Positions 1 through 7,481 of a stretch of 17,616 nt of DNA are shown one piece after another. Source of the stretch: Chloroflexota bacterium (lineage in GTDB: Bacteria > Chloroflexota > Limnocylindria > Limnocylindrales > CSP1-4). Position numbers and translations under genes: made by a program. The stretch is from contig JAICUV010000044.1 in NCBI GenBank assembly GCA_025935655.1, forward strand, positions 1 through 17,616, given 5' to 3'. Position 1 is the first letter of the stretch. Every line of letters starts with the position of its first letter. Under the pieces are notes generated by a model. It was not told the DNA's origin. It did no database searches and saw only the letters and a list, made by a program, of their open reading frames with translations.

Positions 1-411
1 GGTGAGCGACGGGAAGCGGACCCATGCCGCCTGGATGGTCTTCGACCGGCCGTTCCCGAGGTGCAGCCGGCGGATCGGGAGCGTGTTCGTGGACGGGCTG
101 CAGCCGAGGTCCACGTCGACGCACCCCTTGAGGGCCTTCACCGGCACCCCGTCGACCGTCCAGTTGCCCTTCGTGTCGCGGGCGAGCGTCAGCGTCCGCT
201 GGGCGAACCCGCGCAGGTCTCGCACGTGGACGGCGGTGGTCGCGCCCGCGCCGTCGGCGAGCACGCGGTACTCCACGCGGACCGGGACCCCGTCCTCGGC
301 CCCGAGGATCGTGCCCACCAGCGACAGCCCGCCGTCGCGACTCGTGATCGTGCAGTGCTCGTCCGCCTGGACCTCGTCCGATCGGCGCCAGGCCACCCGT
401 CGCGTCGTCAT
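1..411 (-). CDS. Putative glycolipid-binding domain protein (partial, C-terminus off the left edge)
   Basis: The minus strand reads from an ATG at 411 to the left edge without a stop, giving 137 residues of an incomplete protein. It begins MTTRRVAWRRSDEVQADEHC and later contains CVDVDLGCSPSTNTLPIRRL. The C-x-DVDL-(7-8 residues)-TNTLPIRRL pattern and the early W-R...EHC segment are what I recall of the putative glycolipid-binding family (Pfam Glycolipid_bind, Pseudomonas PA1994-like). No signal peptide is seen, so a cytoplasmic location is likely. The biochemical role of the family is poorly defined; the glycolipid name comes from structural resemblance to lipid-binding folds. The start lies 9 nt after the stop of the acetyltransferase gene, and an AGG about 9 nt upstream could serve as ribosome site, so the two are probably co-transcribed. 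Confidence 0.75.
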   Translation of the reverse strand, partial: MTTRRVAWRRSDEVQADEHCTITSRDGGLSLVGTILGAEDGVPVRVEYRVLADGAGATTAVHVRDLRGFAQRTLTLARDTKGNWTVDGVPVKALKGCVDVDLGCSPSTNTLPIRRLHLGNGRSKTIQAAWVRFPSLT

Positions 412-420
412 GCGCACAGC

Positions 421-1005
421 CTATCGGACGCCGGCGAAGTCCCCGCGTCGGCCGCGCCAGTCACGCGCGAGCAGCCCGTAGAGGTACTCGTCCGCCCACT
501 CGGGACCCTCGCGATAGCTCTCGCGCAGCGTGCCCTCTCGCTCGAAGCCCAGCCGCTCCAGGAGCCGCCACGAGCCGAGGTTGCGGGTGTCGCAGTCGGC
601 GCACACCTTGTGCTTCACGCGGTCCTCGAACAGGTAGCGCAGCAGCTCGCCGACAGCCTCGGTCGCGAACCCGCGGCCCTGCGATTCAGGCGAGAGCGTG
701 AACCCGATGTCGACGAGCGCCGGGTCGTCCAGGCGCGAGCGGAACCCGCAGTCCCCGAGCAGGATGTCCGGCGCGCTGCGGTCGGCGATCGCGAGCTGGT
801 ACCACGCGCCCGGCTCGTCCGGGTGGTGGCCCGCCAGCCAGCCGATGAAGGCTTCCGCGCGCTCGACCGGGTACGGAGCGTCCCAGCTCTGGTAGCGGGC
901 GATCTCCGGCTCCGAGCGATAGGCCGCGAACCGGGCCGCATCGCCGGCGGTGAACCGGCGCAGGATGAGCTGCTCCGTGAGGAGGCCGTCGAACGTGTCA
1001 TCCAC
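421..1005 (-). CDS. GNAT family N-acetyltransferase (RimJ/RimL-like)
   Basis: This is a 194-residue protein with the layout of ribosomal-protein-alanine or small-molecule acetyltransferases of the Acetyltransf_3 type. The N-terminus has the typical TEQLILRRFTAGDAARFAAY strand-helix. The acetyl-CoA loop is in ESQGRGFATEAVGELLRYLF, matching the Q/RxxGxG/A pattern of motif A. The segment NLGSWRLLERLGFEREGTLR is the usual motif B with its conserved LGF. The acceptor substrate cannot be told from sequence. The start is a GTG at 1003-1005 without a clear Shine-Dalgarno site; an ATG at 999-1001 is in another frame. It leads a probable two-gene unit with the glycolipid-binding gene and is divergent from the oxidoreductase at 1073 across a 67-bp gap. 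Confidence 0.88.
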   Translation of the reverse strand: MDDTFDGLLTEQLILRRFTAGDAARFAAYRSEPEIARYQSWDAPYPVERAEAFIGWLAGHHPDEPGAWYQLAIADRSAPDILLGDCGFRSRLDDPALVDIGFTLSPESQGRGFATEAVGELLRYLFEDRVKHKVCADCDTRNLGSWRLLERLGFEREGTLRESYREGPEWADEYLYGLLARDWRGRRGDFAGVR

Positions 1006-1037
1006 GCGACGATGGTAAACGCGCAGGCTCGAGCGTC

Positions 1038-1043
1038 GATAAT
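1038..1043 (+). promoter_or_regulatory. Candidate -10 box upstream of the oxidoreductase gene
   Basis: GATAAT matches the TATAAT consensus at five of six positions. It lies in the 67-bp divergent gap, 30 nt before the GTG start at 1073. No convincing -35 is seen 16-18 bp upstream, so this is a weak call. The gene itself has a strong ribosome site, GAGGAGG at 1061-1067. Confidence 0.3.
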
Positions 1044-1072
1044 CGCTCCCTCAGCATCCCGAGGAGGCATCG

Positions 1073-2083
1073 GTGGATCGTCTGCGCGTCGCGCTCATCG
1101 GCCCTGGGTTCATCGCCCAGCGCCATCTCGAGGTGCTGGGCTCGGAGCCGGGCGCCGAGCTCGTCGGGATCGTCTCGAGGAGCCTGCCGAGGGCGGAGGC
1201 CGCCGCGCACCGCTACGGCGGACGGCCCTATGACGATCTCGAGCGGATGCTCGACGCGGAGCGCCCCGAGGCCGTCTGGGTGTGCGTGACGCCCGATGCG
1301 CACGGCGACCTGGAGCTCGGGCTCATCGAGCGCGGCATCCACCTCATGGTGGAGAAGCCGCTCGCGGCGGACGCGGAGACGCCGGAGCGGATCAGCGCCG
1401 CGCTCGACGCCGCGGGGCTGATCGGCGGCGTCGCGTACCACTGGCGCGCGATGGACACGCTGGCGGAGGTGGACGAGGTCATCGCGAGCCGGCCGGTGAA
1501 GCTCCTCAACGGCCACTGGCACGACAACCTGCCGGGCGTCGCGTGGTGGCGCGACCTCGCGACGAGCGGCGGCCAGATGGTCGAGCAGGCGACCCACCTC
1601 GTGGACCTCTCGCGACGGCTGCTGGGGGAGGGGACGGTGATCGCCGCGACCGCGGACCTCCACCCGCACCCGGCCTTCCCGGAGATGGACGTCCCCGACG
1701 TGTCCACGGCCATCGTCCGCTACGACGCGGGGCCGGTGGGGACGTTCACCGCGACCTGCATCCTCGGCGGGACGAGCGCGCAGGAGGTCCGGCTGTTCGC
1801 GGACGACCTCGCGATCACGATCCGCCAGCAGGGCGTCCTGTACGAGGACGCCCGGGTCAAGGCGGTGACCGCGACGGACGGCTTCACCGGCAGCCGGCTG
1901 TGGGGCGTGACCGGGACGCGCTACGTGCCCACCGGCAACGACCCGTTCCGGGACGAGGACCGGGCGTTCCTCGATGCCGTGCGCCACGGCGACCGTGGCC
2001 GGGTCATCAGCCGATACGACGACGCGCTGCGCACCCACCGGCTCACGACGGCGATCCGGGCGATGGCCGCACCGGCCGCGTAG
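1073..2083 (+). CDS. Gfo/Idh/MocA family NAD(P)-dependent oxidoreductase
   Basis: This 336-residue protein has the standard length and two-domain layout of the family. The Rossmann N-terminus is RVALIGPGFIAQRHLEVL (residues 4-21), where the glycine-rich loop is GPGFIA. The family hallmark EKP follows at residues 94-96 (MVEKPLA) and contributes to the cofactor and substrate pocket. The C-terminal half contains the usual substrate-domain helix-strand pattern, with GGQMVEQATHLVDLSR carrying the catalytic-region histidine. Family members oxidise or reduce sugars, inositols and related polyols; the substrate here is not predictable. The GTG start at 1073 is supported by GAGGAGG 5 nt upstream. The gene is transcribed toward the metal ATPase, with only 7 nt between the two stop codons. 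Confidence 0.9.
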   Translation: MDRLRVALIGPGFIAQRHLEVLGSEPGAELVGIVSRSLPRAEAAAHRYGGRPYDDLERMLDAERPEAVWVCVTPDAHGDLELGLIERGIHLMVEKPLAADAETPERISAALDAAGLIGGVAYHWRAMDTLAEVDEVIASRPVKLLNGHWHDNLPGVAWWRDLATSGGQMVEQATHLVDLSRRLLGEGTVIAATADLHPHPAFPEMDVPDVSTAIVRYDAGPVGTFTATCILGGTSAQEVRLFADDLAITIRQQGVLYEDARVKAVTATDGFTGSRLWGVTGTRYVPTGNDPFRDEDRAFLDAVRHGDRGRVISRYDDALRTHRLTTAIRAMAAPAA

Positions 2084-2106
2084 CCCGACGTCAGGCCGCG
2101 TGCGGC
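2066..2106. terminator. Hairpin spanning the convergent stop codons (possible bidirectional terminator)
   Basis: GCCGCAC at 2066-2072 pairs with GTGCGGC at 2100-2106. CGGCC at 2073-2077 pairs with GGCCG at 2094-2098, with C2099 bulged, giving about 12 bp of stem. The roughly 16-nt loop holds the TAG of the oxidoreductase gene (2081-2083) and the complement of the TGA of the ATPase gene (2091-2093). There is no T-tract on either side, so it is not a textbook intrinsic terminator. Its position between two convergent genes that otherwise lack room for one makes a termination or mRNA-end role plausible. Confidence 0.4.
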
Positions 2107-4439
2107 AGGGCGACGGCCGGCGTCTCGTGGCCGTCGCCGAGCGCGACGTAGAGCTCCTCCTCCTGGGCCATGTGGAGTCGGATGATCGCGTCCAGCCCGT
2201 AGAGCGCGCGCCGGAGGTCGGTGAGGTCCTCGGGCCCGGGCCCCTCCTCCGGGATGTCGCCCACGAGACGGTCCAGGAACCGGACGAGGTGGAAGATCTC
2301 GGTGTGCGTCCGGTGCAGCGCGGCCGTGACGTCATCGTTGCCGACGGCCCTGGCGAGGAGCGGGAACACCTCGCGGTCCTCGTGCTCCTCGTGCGGGACG
2401 AGCGTGTCCACGAGGAACGAGCGGATCGCCTCCAGGCGGGTGCGGGCCACCGGACCGGGCAGGCCGCCGAGGGCGTCGGCAAGGGCGCGCAGCTCCGCGA
2501 TCGAGGGCGCCAGCTCGCGGTGCTCGGCCGCGAGCCGCGGCCCGATCTCCGCCCAGCCCGGGACGACGAGCGGCCGTTCCAGGCCCCCACCGAGCGCGCG
2601 CAGCGCGTTGACGATCACGAGCACGTCGATCGCCTCCTGGATGAGGGCGCCGGCGACCGGCGGCAGCACGCCGGTCATCGCGACCAGCATCGCGACGATC
2701 GACAGCCCCATGCCCACGACCACGCTCTGCACGGCGATGGAACGCGAGCGGGCCGCGATGCGGATCGCCTCCGGCAGCCGATCGAGCCGGTCGACGGCGA
2801 TCACCAGGTCGGCCGCCTCGGAGCTCGCCGTCGCGCCGCGCGCGCCCATCGCCACGCCCACGTCCGCGCTGGCGAGCGCCGGCGCGTCGTTGAGGCCGTC
2901 GCCGACCATCACGAGGATCCCGTGCGCGTCCGCGCGTTCCTCCGCGACCGCGTCGACCTTCTCGGCCGGTGAGCGCTCGGCGAGGACCGCGTCCACCCCG
3001 ATCGCCGCCCCGACCATGTCCGCGACCCCGGCGTGGTCGCCCGTGACCATGACGATCCGGCGCACGCCGGCCCGCCGCAGGGACCGGATGACGCGCGGCG
3101 TCTCGGGACGGATCGGGTCGTCCAGGACCAGCACGCCGAGCAGCTCCCCCGAGGCGGCGACGTAGACGCCCGTGGCGCCCTCGATGTGCACCCGCCGACG
3201 CACGTCCCGCGCCCACGCGGGCAGGGGGGCGCCACCGGTGGCGAACCCGCCCGTCCCGACGAGCACTTCGCGCCCGTCCACGCGACCGCGGACCCCGACG
3301 CCCGGGATCTCCTCCACGTCCTCGGGGAGCGAGATCGCAACCTCGCGCTCGTGGGCGCCGGCCACGATGGAGGACGCGAGGACGTGTGGCGAGAGCTGCT
3401 CCAGCGACGCGGCGACGCGGAGGACCTCCGCCGCGGTGCGCCCGGGCGCCGTCACGACGTCGGCGAGATGGGGCCGGCCGGCGGTCAGGGTACCGGTCTT
3501 GTCGAACAGGAGGACGCGCGCGCGGGCGATGGCCTCGAGCGCGCCGCCGCCCTTGACGATGATCCCCCGCTTCGCCGATCGGCTGATCCCGGCGACGATG
3601 GCGATCGGCGCCGCGAGCAGCAGTGGGCACGGCGTCGCGACCACGAGCACGGCGAGCGCGCGGACGGGGTCGCCGGAGGCGAGCCAGGCGATGCCCGCGA
3701 GCAGCAGCGTGAGCGGCACGAACAGGAGCGCGTACCGGTCCGCCAGGCGCACGAACGGCGCCTTCGACGACTGGGCCTCCTCCACGAGCCGGACGATCCC
3801 CGCGTACGTGCTCCGCTCCGCCGTGGCGCTCGCGACCAGGTCGAACGGGGCGCCGGCGTTGACGGTTCCCGAGTCCACTGGCTCGCCCTCGGGCTTGGTC
3901 GCGAGCCGGGACTCCCCGGTGAGCGCCGACTCGTCGAGCACGGCCGTGACGCCGTGGACCACGCCATCGACCGGGACGACCTCGCCGGTTTTGACCGCGA
4001 TGCGATCGCCCACGGCGACGTCCTCGATGGGTCGATCCACGAGCCCGCCGGCCTCGTGGCGGTGGACGATGCGCGGTGCGCGCGAGATGAGCGCGGAGAG
4101 CTCACGGTGGGCACGGCCCTCGGCGAAGCGCTCCAGCCAGTCGCCGGTCGCGAGCATGACGCCGATGACCGCCGCGGCCAGTGACTCGCCGAACAGCAGC
4201 GCGCCGCCGATCGCGAGGACCGCGATGACGTCCACGCCCGCCTCCCCGTGGAGGAGGTCGCGGACGATCGAGACCGCGAGCCTCGCCCCGACGAGCGCCG
4301 ACGGGACGGTCCAGCACCACCACGCCAGCTCGTCGTTGCCCGCGGCGGTCGCGACCAGGCCCGCGACGAGGCCGACGAGGGTGACAGGGAGGAGGAGGCG
4401 TCCGGCGAGCGCGCCGAGGCGCCCGGCGAACCGGGGCAT
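2091..4439 (-). CDS. P1B-5-type transition-metal ATPase with C-terminal hemerythrin domain
   Basis: This 782-residue inner-membrane pump would use ATP to move a transition metal, probably Ni(II) or Fe(II) by analogy with characterised P1B-5 pumps. Visible landmarks are TGES at residues 174-177 (actuator), the TPCPLLLAAP membrane motif at 269-278, DKTGT at 313-317 (phosphorylated Asp313), TGD at 466-468 and GDGLNDAPAL at 513-522. The last membrane segment holds QEAIDVLVIVNALR (601-614), which I recall as a P1B-5 feature together with TPCPLL. There is no N-terminal heavy-metal-associated domain. After residue 620 a four-helix hemerythrin-like domain follows, with likely di-iron ligands His640, His683, Glu687, His709 or His712, His756 and Glu760/761. 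The ATG at 4439 has AGGA about 8 nt upstream. The gene follows the HAD phosphatase gene by 9 nt. The metal must be tested; cobalt or zinc cannot be excluded. Confidence 0.92.
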   Translation of the reverse strand: MPRFAGRLGALAGRLLLPVTLVGLVAGLVATAAGNDELAWWCWTVPSALVGARLAVSIVRDLLHGEAGVDVIAVLAIGGALLFGESLAAAVIGVMLATGDWLERFAEGRAHRELSALISRAPRIVHRHEAGGLVDRPIEDVAVGDRIAVKTGEVVPVDGVVHGVTAVLDESALTGESRLATKPEGEPVDSGTVNAGAPFDLVASATAERSTYAGIVRLVEEAQSSKAPFVRLADRYALLFVPLTLLLAGIAWLASGDPVRALAVLVVATPCPLLLAAPIAIVAGISRSAKRGIIVKGGGALEAIARARVLLFDKTGTLTAGRPHLADVVTAPGRTAAEVLRVAASLEQLSPHVLASSIVAGAHEREVAISLPEDVEEIPGVGVRGRVDGREVLVGTGGFATGGAPLPAWARDVRRRVHIEGATGVYVAASGELLGVLVLDDPIRPETPRVIRSLRRAGVRRIVMVTGDHAGVADMVGAAIGVDAVLAERSPAEKVDAVAEERADAHGILVMVGDGLNDAPALASADVGVAMGARGATASSEAADLVIAVDRLDRLPEAIRIAARSRSIAVQSVVVGMGLSIVAMLVAMTGVLPPVAGALIQEAIDVLVIVNALRALGGGLERPLVVPGWAEIGPRLAAEHRELAPSIAELRALADALGGLPGPVARTRLEAIRSFLVDTLVPHEEHEDREVFPLLARAVGNDDVTAALHRTHTEIFHLVRFLDRLVGDIPEEGPGPEDLTDLRRALYGLDAIIRLHMAQEEELYVALGDGHETPAVALPHAA

Positions 4440-4448
4440 GGCAGGATC

Positions 4449-5150
4449 CTAGGGTCGGGGACGCCCCGCGGACCCGTGCCGGTCGGACCCGTTTCCACGC
4501 CGACCGGTCCCGAGCAGGTCGTCCGCCCAGGCGCCCACGCCCGGCCAGACCACCTCGACGCCGTGGGCGCGGAAGGCCTCCGGCCGCGTCGTGCGGCCGA
4601 CCGCCACGAACGGCGCCCCCGCCGCCCGTGCCATCTCGAGGTCGACGGTCGTGTCCCCGACGTAGACGGTGTCGGCGGCAGTCACGCCCAGCTCGTCCAG
4701 CGCCTCGAGCAGCGCGTCCGGGTGCGGCTTCGAGCGCGCGACGTCGTCCGAGTAGCGGATCGCCTCGAACACGCCGTCCAGGTTGAGCCGCCCGAGGTTG
4801 TGCTCCACGACCGCCCGCGTGGACGCCGTCACGAGGCCCAGGCGGACGCCGCGCGTGCGCAGGCGACGCAGCGCCGGCCGCGCCCAGGGGAGCGCGCGCG
4901 GCCGGCCGCTCGCCATCTCCTCGCCCCAGCGCGTCGCCACCGCGTCCCACTGGTGCTCCGGGATCCCGAGCTCGCGGTAGGAGCGACGCCAGTCCGGCGT
5001 GTACCGCTCCCGGTACCACTCGCGGGTCAGCGTGATCCCGAACTCGCGCAGGGCGACGACGTTGGCCCGGTAGATCATCGGGATCGTGTCCACGAGCGTG
5101 CCGTCCCAGTCGAACAGCGCGGCGGCGGGGAGGAGGCGGGCGGCGGGCAC
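4449..5150 (-). CDS. HAD-family hydrolase, phosphoglycolate phosphatase-like
   Basis: The 233-residue protein has the full set of HAD motifs. Motif I is FDWDGTLVD with the nucleophile Asp14 and the acid/base Asp16. Motif II is the serine of GLVTAS (Ser110). Motif III is Lys141 in ARSKPHP, and motif IV is GDTTVD (165-170). The helical cap between motifs I and II is of the C1 type seen in phosphoglycolate phosphatase, PpaX and beta-phosphoglucomutase. The natural substrate could therefore be 2-phosphoglycolate, pyrophosphate or a sugar phosphate. The C-terminal tail beyond about residue 215 is low-complexity and rich in Gly and Arg. The start is a GTG at 5148-5150 with AGGA about 8 nt upstream. 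It sits 9 nt before the ATPase gene and 19 nt after the lysE-like gene, so it is probably part of the same transcript. Confidence 0.87.
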   Translation of the reverse strand: MPAARLLPAAALFDWDGTLVDTIPMIYRANVVALREFGITLTREWYRERYTPDWRRSYRELGIPEHQWDAVATRWGEEMASGRPRALPWARPALRRLRTRGVRLGLVTASTRAVVEHNLGRLNLDGVFEAIRYSDDVARSKPHPDALLEALDELGVTAADTVYVGDTTVDLEMARAAGAPFVAVGRTTRPEAFRAHGVEVVWPGVGAWADDLLGTGRRGNGSDRHGSAGRPRP

Positions 5151-5169
5151 GGGGTGATCCTACCGGCCG

Positions 5170-5802
5170 CTAGCCAAGGACCCCGAGCGCGATCGCGCCG
5201 AGCCCGAACGCGCCGATGATCAGGGCGGAGGCGATGTTGAGCCAGCGGATGATCCGGGGCGTGAGCCGCGCGCGGACACCCGCGATCAGCCCGGTGAGCA
5301 GCAGCCACCAGGCGACGGACCCGAGGAACACCCCGATGACGACCGAGGCCGCGCCCGCGAGGCCGTTCGTCCCGGCGCCGATGCTCGCGAACAGCGCCGC
5401 GAACGAGAGGATGGTGGCCGGGTTGGTGAGCGTGAGCGCGACCATCGACGCCCAGGCCGCCAGGGGCCCGTCGAGCCGGCCGCGCTCCGCGCGTGCGACG
5501 GGCGCGTCCGTCGTCCGGAGCGTCGAGCGCAGCGACGTCGCGGACAGGACGAGCAGGACCGCGCCGCCGATGATGCCCAGCGGCCGGTCGATCCCGACCA
5601 GCACCTGGCTCACCGCGGTCAGCCCGAAGGCCGCGATCGCCCCGTACATCGCGTCGGCCGTCGCCACGCCGACCCCGGACAGGAAGCCGTACGTCCAGCC
5701 GCGGTCGATCGTGCGCCTGATGACGAGCAGCCCGATCGGGCCGAGCGCGAACGCGACGGCAAAGCCGATCGCGAGACCACGCAGGAACAGCTCGGACGAC
5801 AT
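5170..5802 (-). CDS. LysE-family amino-acid/metabolite exporter
   Basis: This 210-residue hydrophobic protein is predicted to lie in the inner membrane with about six helices. The N-terminal part FLRGLAIGFAVAFALGPIGL followed by VIRRTIDRGWTYGFLSGVG is the LysE/RhtB signature, including the proline in GPIG and the charged pair after the first helix. A central AxxxxLTNPATILSF segment matches the family's second conserved repeat. The family exports basic amino acids, homoserine, threonine or related compounds; the cargo is not predictable here. The ATG at 5802 has no clear ribosome site, and 44 nt separate it from the stop of the glucosidase gene. The order glucosidase-lysE-HAD-ATPase on one strand with short gaps suggests co-transcription rather than a common pathway. 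Confidence 0.88.
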   Translation of the reverse strand: MSSELFLRGLAIGFAVAFALGPIGLLVIRRTIDRGWTYGFLSGVGVATADAMYGAIAAFGLTAVSQVLVGIDRPLGIIGGAVLLVLSATSLRSTLRTTDAPVARAERGRLDGPLAAWASMVALTLTNPATILSFAALFASIGAGTNGLAGAASVVIGVFLGSVAWWLLLTGLIAGVRARLTPRIIRWLNIASALIIGAFGLGAIALGVLG

Positions 5803-5846
5803 GGCGGCGGAGTGTCGGGCGTGGGCGGGCGCGCTGTCAACGACCC

Positions 5847-7424
5847 TCAGCCGCGGCGGAGCACCAGCCCCTCGTCACCGTCGAGCACGACCGTCCCGCG
5901 CACGGACGCGCCGTCGCGGCCCGGATGGGTTCCGGCGAGGCACGTCCAGTCGCCATCGACGGGCGCCGCGACGGGCGCCCCGGCCAGGTTGAGCAGCACG
6001 CGCACGACCTCCCCGGCGTGGCGACGGTCGAAGGCGACGACCCCGGCCGGCGCGTCGATCAGCTCCAGCGAGCCGGCGTGGAGCGCCGGCGAGGCCCGCC
6101 GCGCGGCGAGCAGGCGGCGGTGGAGCGAGAGCATCGACCCGTCGTCGTCGCGCTGCGCCTCCACGCTCAGCCCGGCGGCACCGGCCACCAGCGGCAGCCA
6201 TGGCGTCGCGCCCGAGAACCCGGCGTTGGGGCGGGTCGCCGACCACGGCATCGGGCTGCGTTCGGGATCGCGCCCGGCCACGTCCACGACCCGGGCGGGC
6301 GGGACCTCGGCATCGGGGAGCCCCAGCTCGTCGCCGTAGTAGATGGTCGGGGTCCCGCGCAGCGTCAGCAGCAGCATCGCGGCGACGCGCGCCTGGGCCG
6401 CGCCCACGCGGGTGGCGACGCGGGGCTGGTCGTGGTTGCCCAGGACCCAGTTGGGCCACGCGCCCGCGGGGAGCGCGCCCTCGTAGTCGTCGATCGCGGC
6501 GCGGATCGAGGCCGCGTCCCAGCGCGCGGTCACGAGCGCGAAGTTGAACGGCAGGTGTGCGCCGCGCCCCTCGACGCCGTAGTAGCGCACGAGGCGGGTC
6601 GGTGGCATGTACACCTCGCCCACCAGCACGCGGTCGGGGCCCTCGTCGGCCACGGCGCGCAGCGCCTCGAGCAGCGGCTCCATCCCCGGTCCGTCGCCGT
6701 GCGCGAGCGCGCCGCGGGGGTCGCTGCCGGGCCCGTCCGGGCCGGGTCCGACCGGCGCGTCGGCCCACGGCGCATCGTCCTTGGCGATCATCCACAGCAC
6801 GTCGATCCGGAACCCGTCGATGCCCCGCCCGAACCACGTCCGCATGACATCGAGCATCGCCTCGCGCACGCGCGGGTTGCGCCAGTCGAGCTCCGGCTGC
6901 TCGGGCAGGAAGGAGTGATACCAGTACTGCCCCGTGGCCCGGTCCAGCGTCCAGGCGGGACCGCCGAACTGGGACACGAGATGGTTGGGCGGACCGCCGT
7001 CAGGCGCCGGGTCGCGCCACACGTACCAGTCCCGGTGCGCGGCGTCGCGCGACGACCGCGCGTCGAGGAACCACGGGTGCTCGGACGAGGTGTGGTTGGG
7101 CACGAAGTCCAGGAGGACCCGGATCCCGCGGGCGTGTGCCTCGGCGATCAGGTGCTCCGCGTCCGCCAGCGTCCCGAACAGCGGGTCCACGTCGAGGTAG
7201 TCGGCGACGTCGTACCCGTAGTCCCGCATCGGCGACCGGAAGATCGGCGACAGCCACACGGCGTCGACGCCCAGCCAGGCGAGGTGGTCGAGTCGCGCGA
7301 TGACGCCCGGCAGGTCGCCGACCCCGTCGCCGTCGGTGTCCTGGAACGACCGCGGATAGACCTGGTAGACGACGCCGGTCTGCCACCAGCGGGGAGCGGC
7401 CGGGTCGGCCGACGGGTCGCTCAG
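5847..7424 (-). CDS. GH13 alpha-glucosidase / oligo-1,6-glucosidase-like (apparent CTG start)
   Basis: This glycoside hydrolase hydrolyses alpha-glucosidic bonds in malto- or isomalto-oligosaccharides, sucrose or trehalose-like sugars; the exact linkage is not predictable. Numbered from CTG 7424 it has 525 residues. The barrel starts with RWWQTGVVYQVYPRSFQDTD, and all four GH13 regions are present: DFVPNHTS with Asp106, GFRIDV with nucleophile Asp208, GEVY with acid/base Glu270, and NHD at 330-332. No signal peptide is seen, so it is probably cytoplasmic. The start is odd. The frame is open back to the TAG of khpB (in the same frame), but no ATG, GTG or TTG occurs upstream of GTG 7259, which would cut off the first barrel strand. 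CTG 7422-7424 is the best upstream candidate. The gene follows khpB by about 57 nt. Confidence 0.88.
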   Translation of the reverse strand: MSDPSADPAAPRWWQTGVVYQVYPRSFQDTDGDGVGDLPGVIARLDHLAWLGVDAVWLSPIFRSPMRDYGYDVADYLDVDPLFGTLADAEHLIAEAHARGIRVLLDFVPNHTSSEHPWFLDARSSRDAAHRDWYVWRDPAPDGGPPNHLVSQFGGPAWTLDRATGQYWYHSFLPEQPELDWRNPRVREAMLDVMRTWFGRGIDGFRIDVLWMIAKDDAPWADAPVGPGPDGPGSDPRGALAHGDGPGMEPLLEALRAVADEGPDRVLVGEVYMPPTRLVRYYGVEGRGAHLPFNFALVTARWDAASIRAAIDDYEGALPAGAWPNWVLGNHDQPRVATRVGAAQARVAAMLLLTLRGTPTIYYGDELGLPDAEVPPARVVDVAGRDPERSPMPWSATRPNAGFSGATPWLPLVAGAAGLSVEAQRDDDGSMLSLHRRLLAARRASPALHAGSLELIDAPAGVVAFDRRHAGEVVRVLLNLAGAPVAAPVDGDWTCLAGTHPGRDGASVRGTVVLDGDEGLVLRRG

Positions 7425-7481
7425 CTGCCGGTCCCGCCCTGGACGATGCCGGTGATCACGCGGGCGTGCGGGGCGCGTTGC

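Noticed and set aside
61..1233. Long plus-strand open frame across the acetyltransferase and glycolipid-binding genes
   Set aside because: Its translation is Arg/Ala/Val-rich and matches no family, and it lies antisense to two genes with clear family motifs. Such mirrored frames are expected at this GC content.
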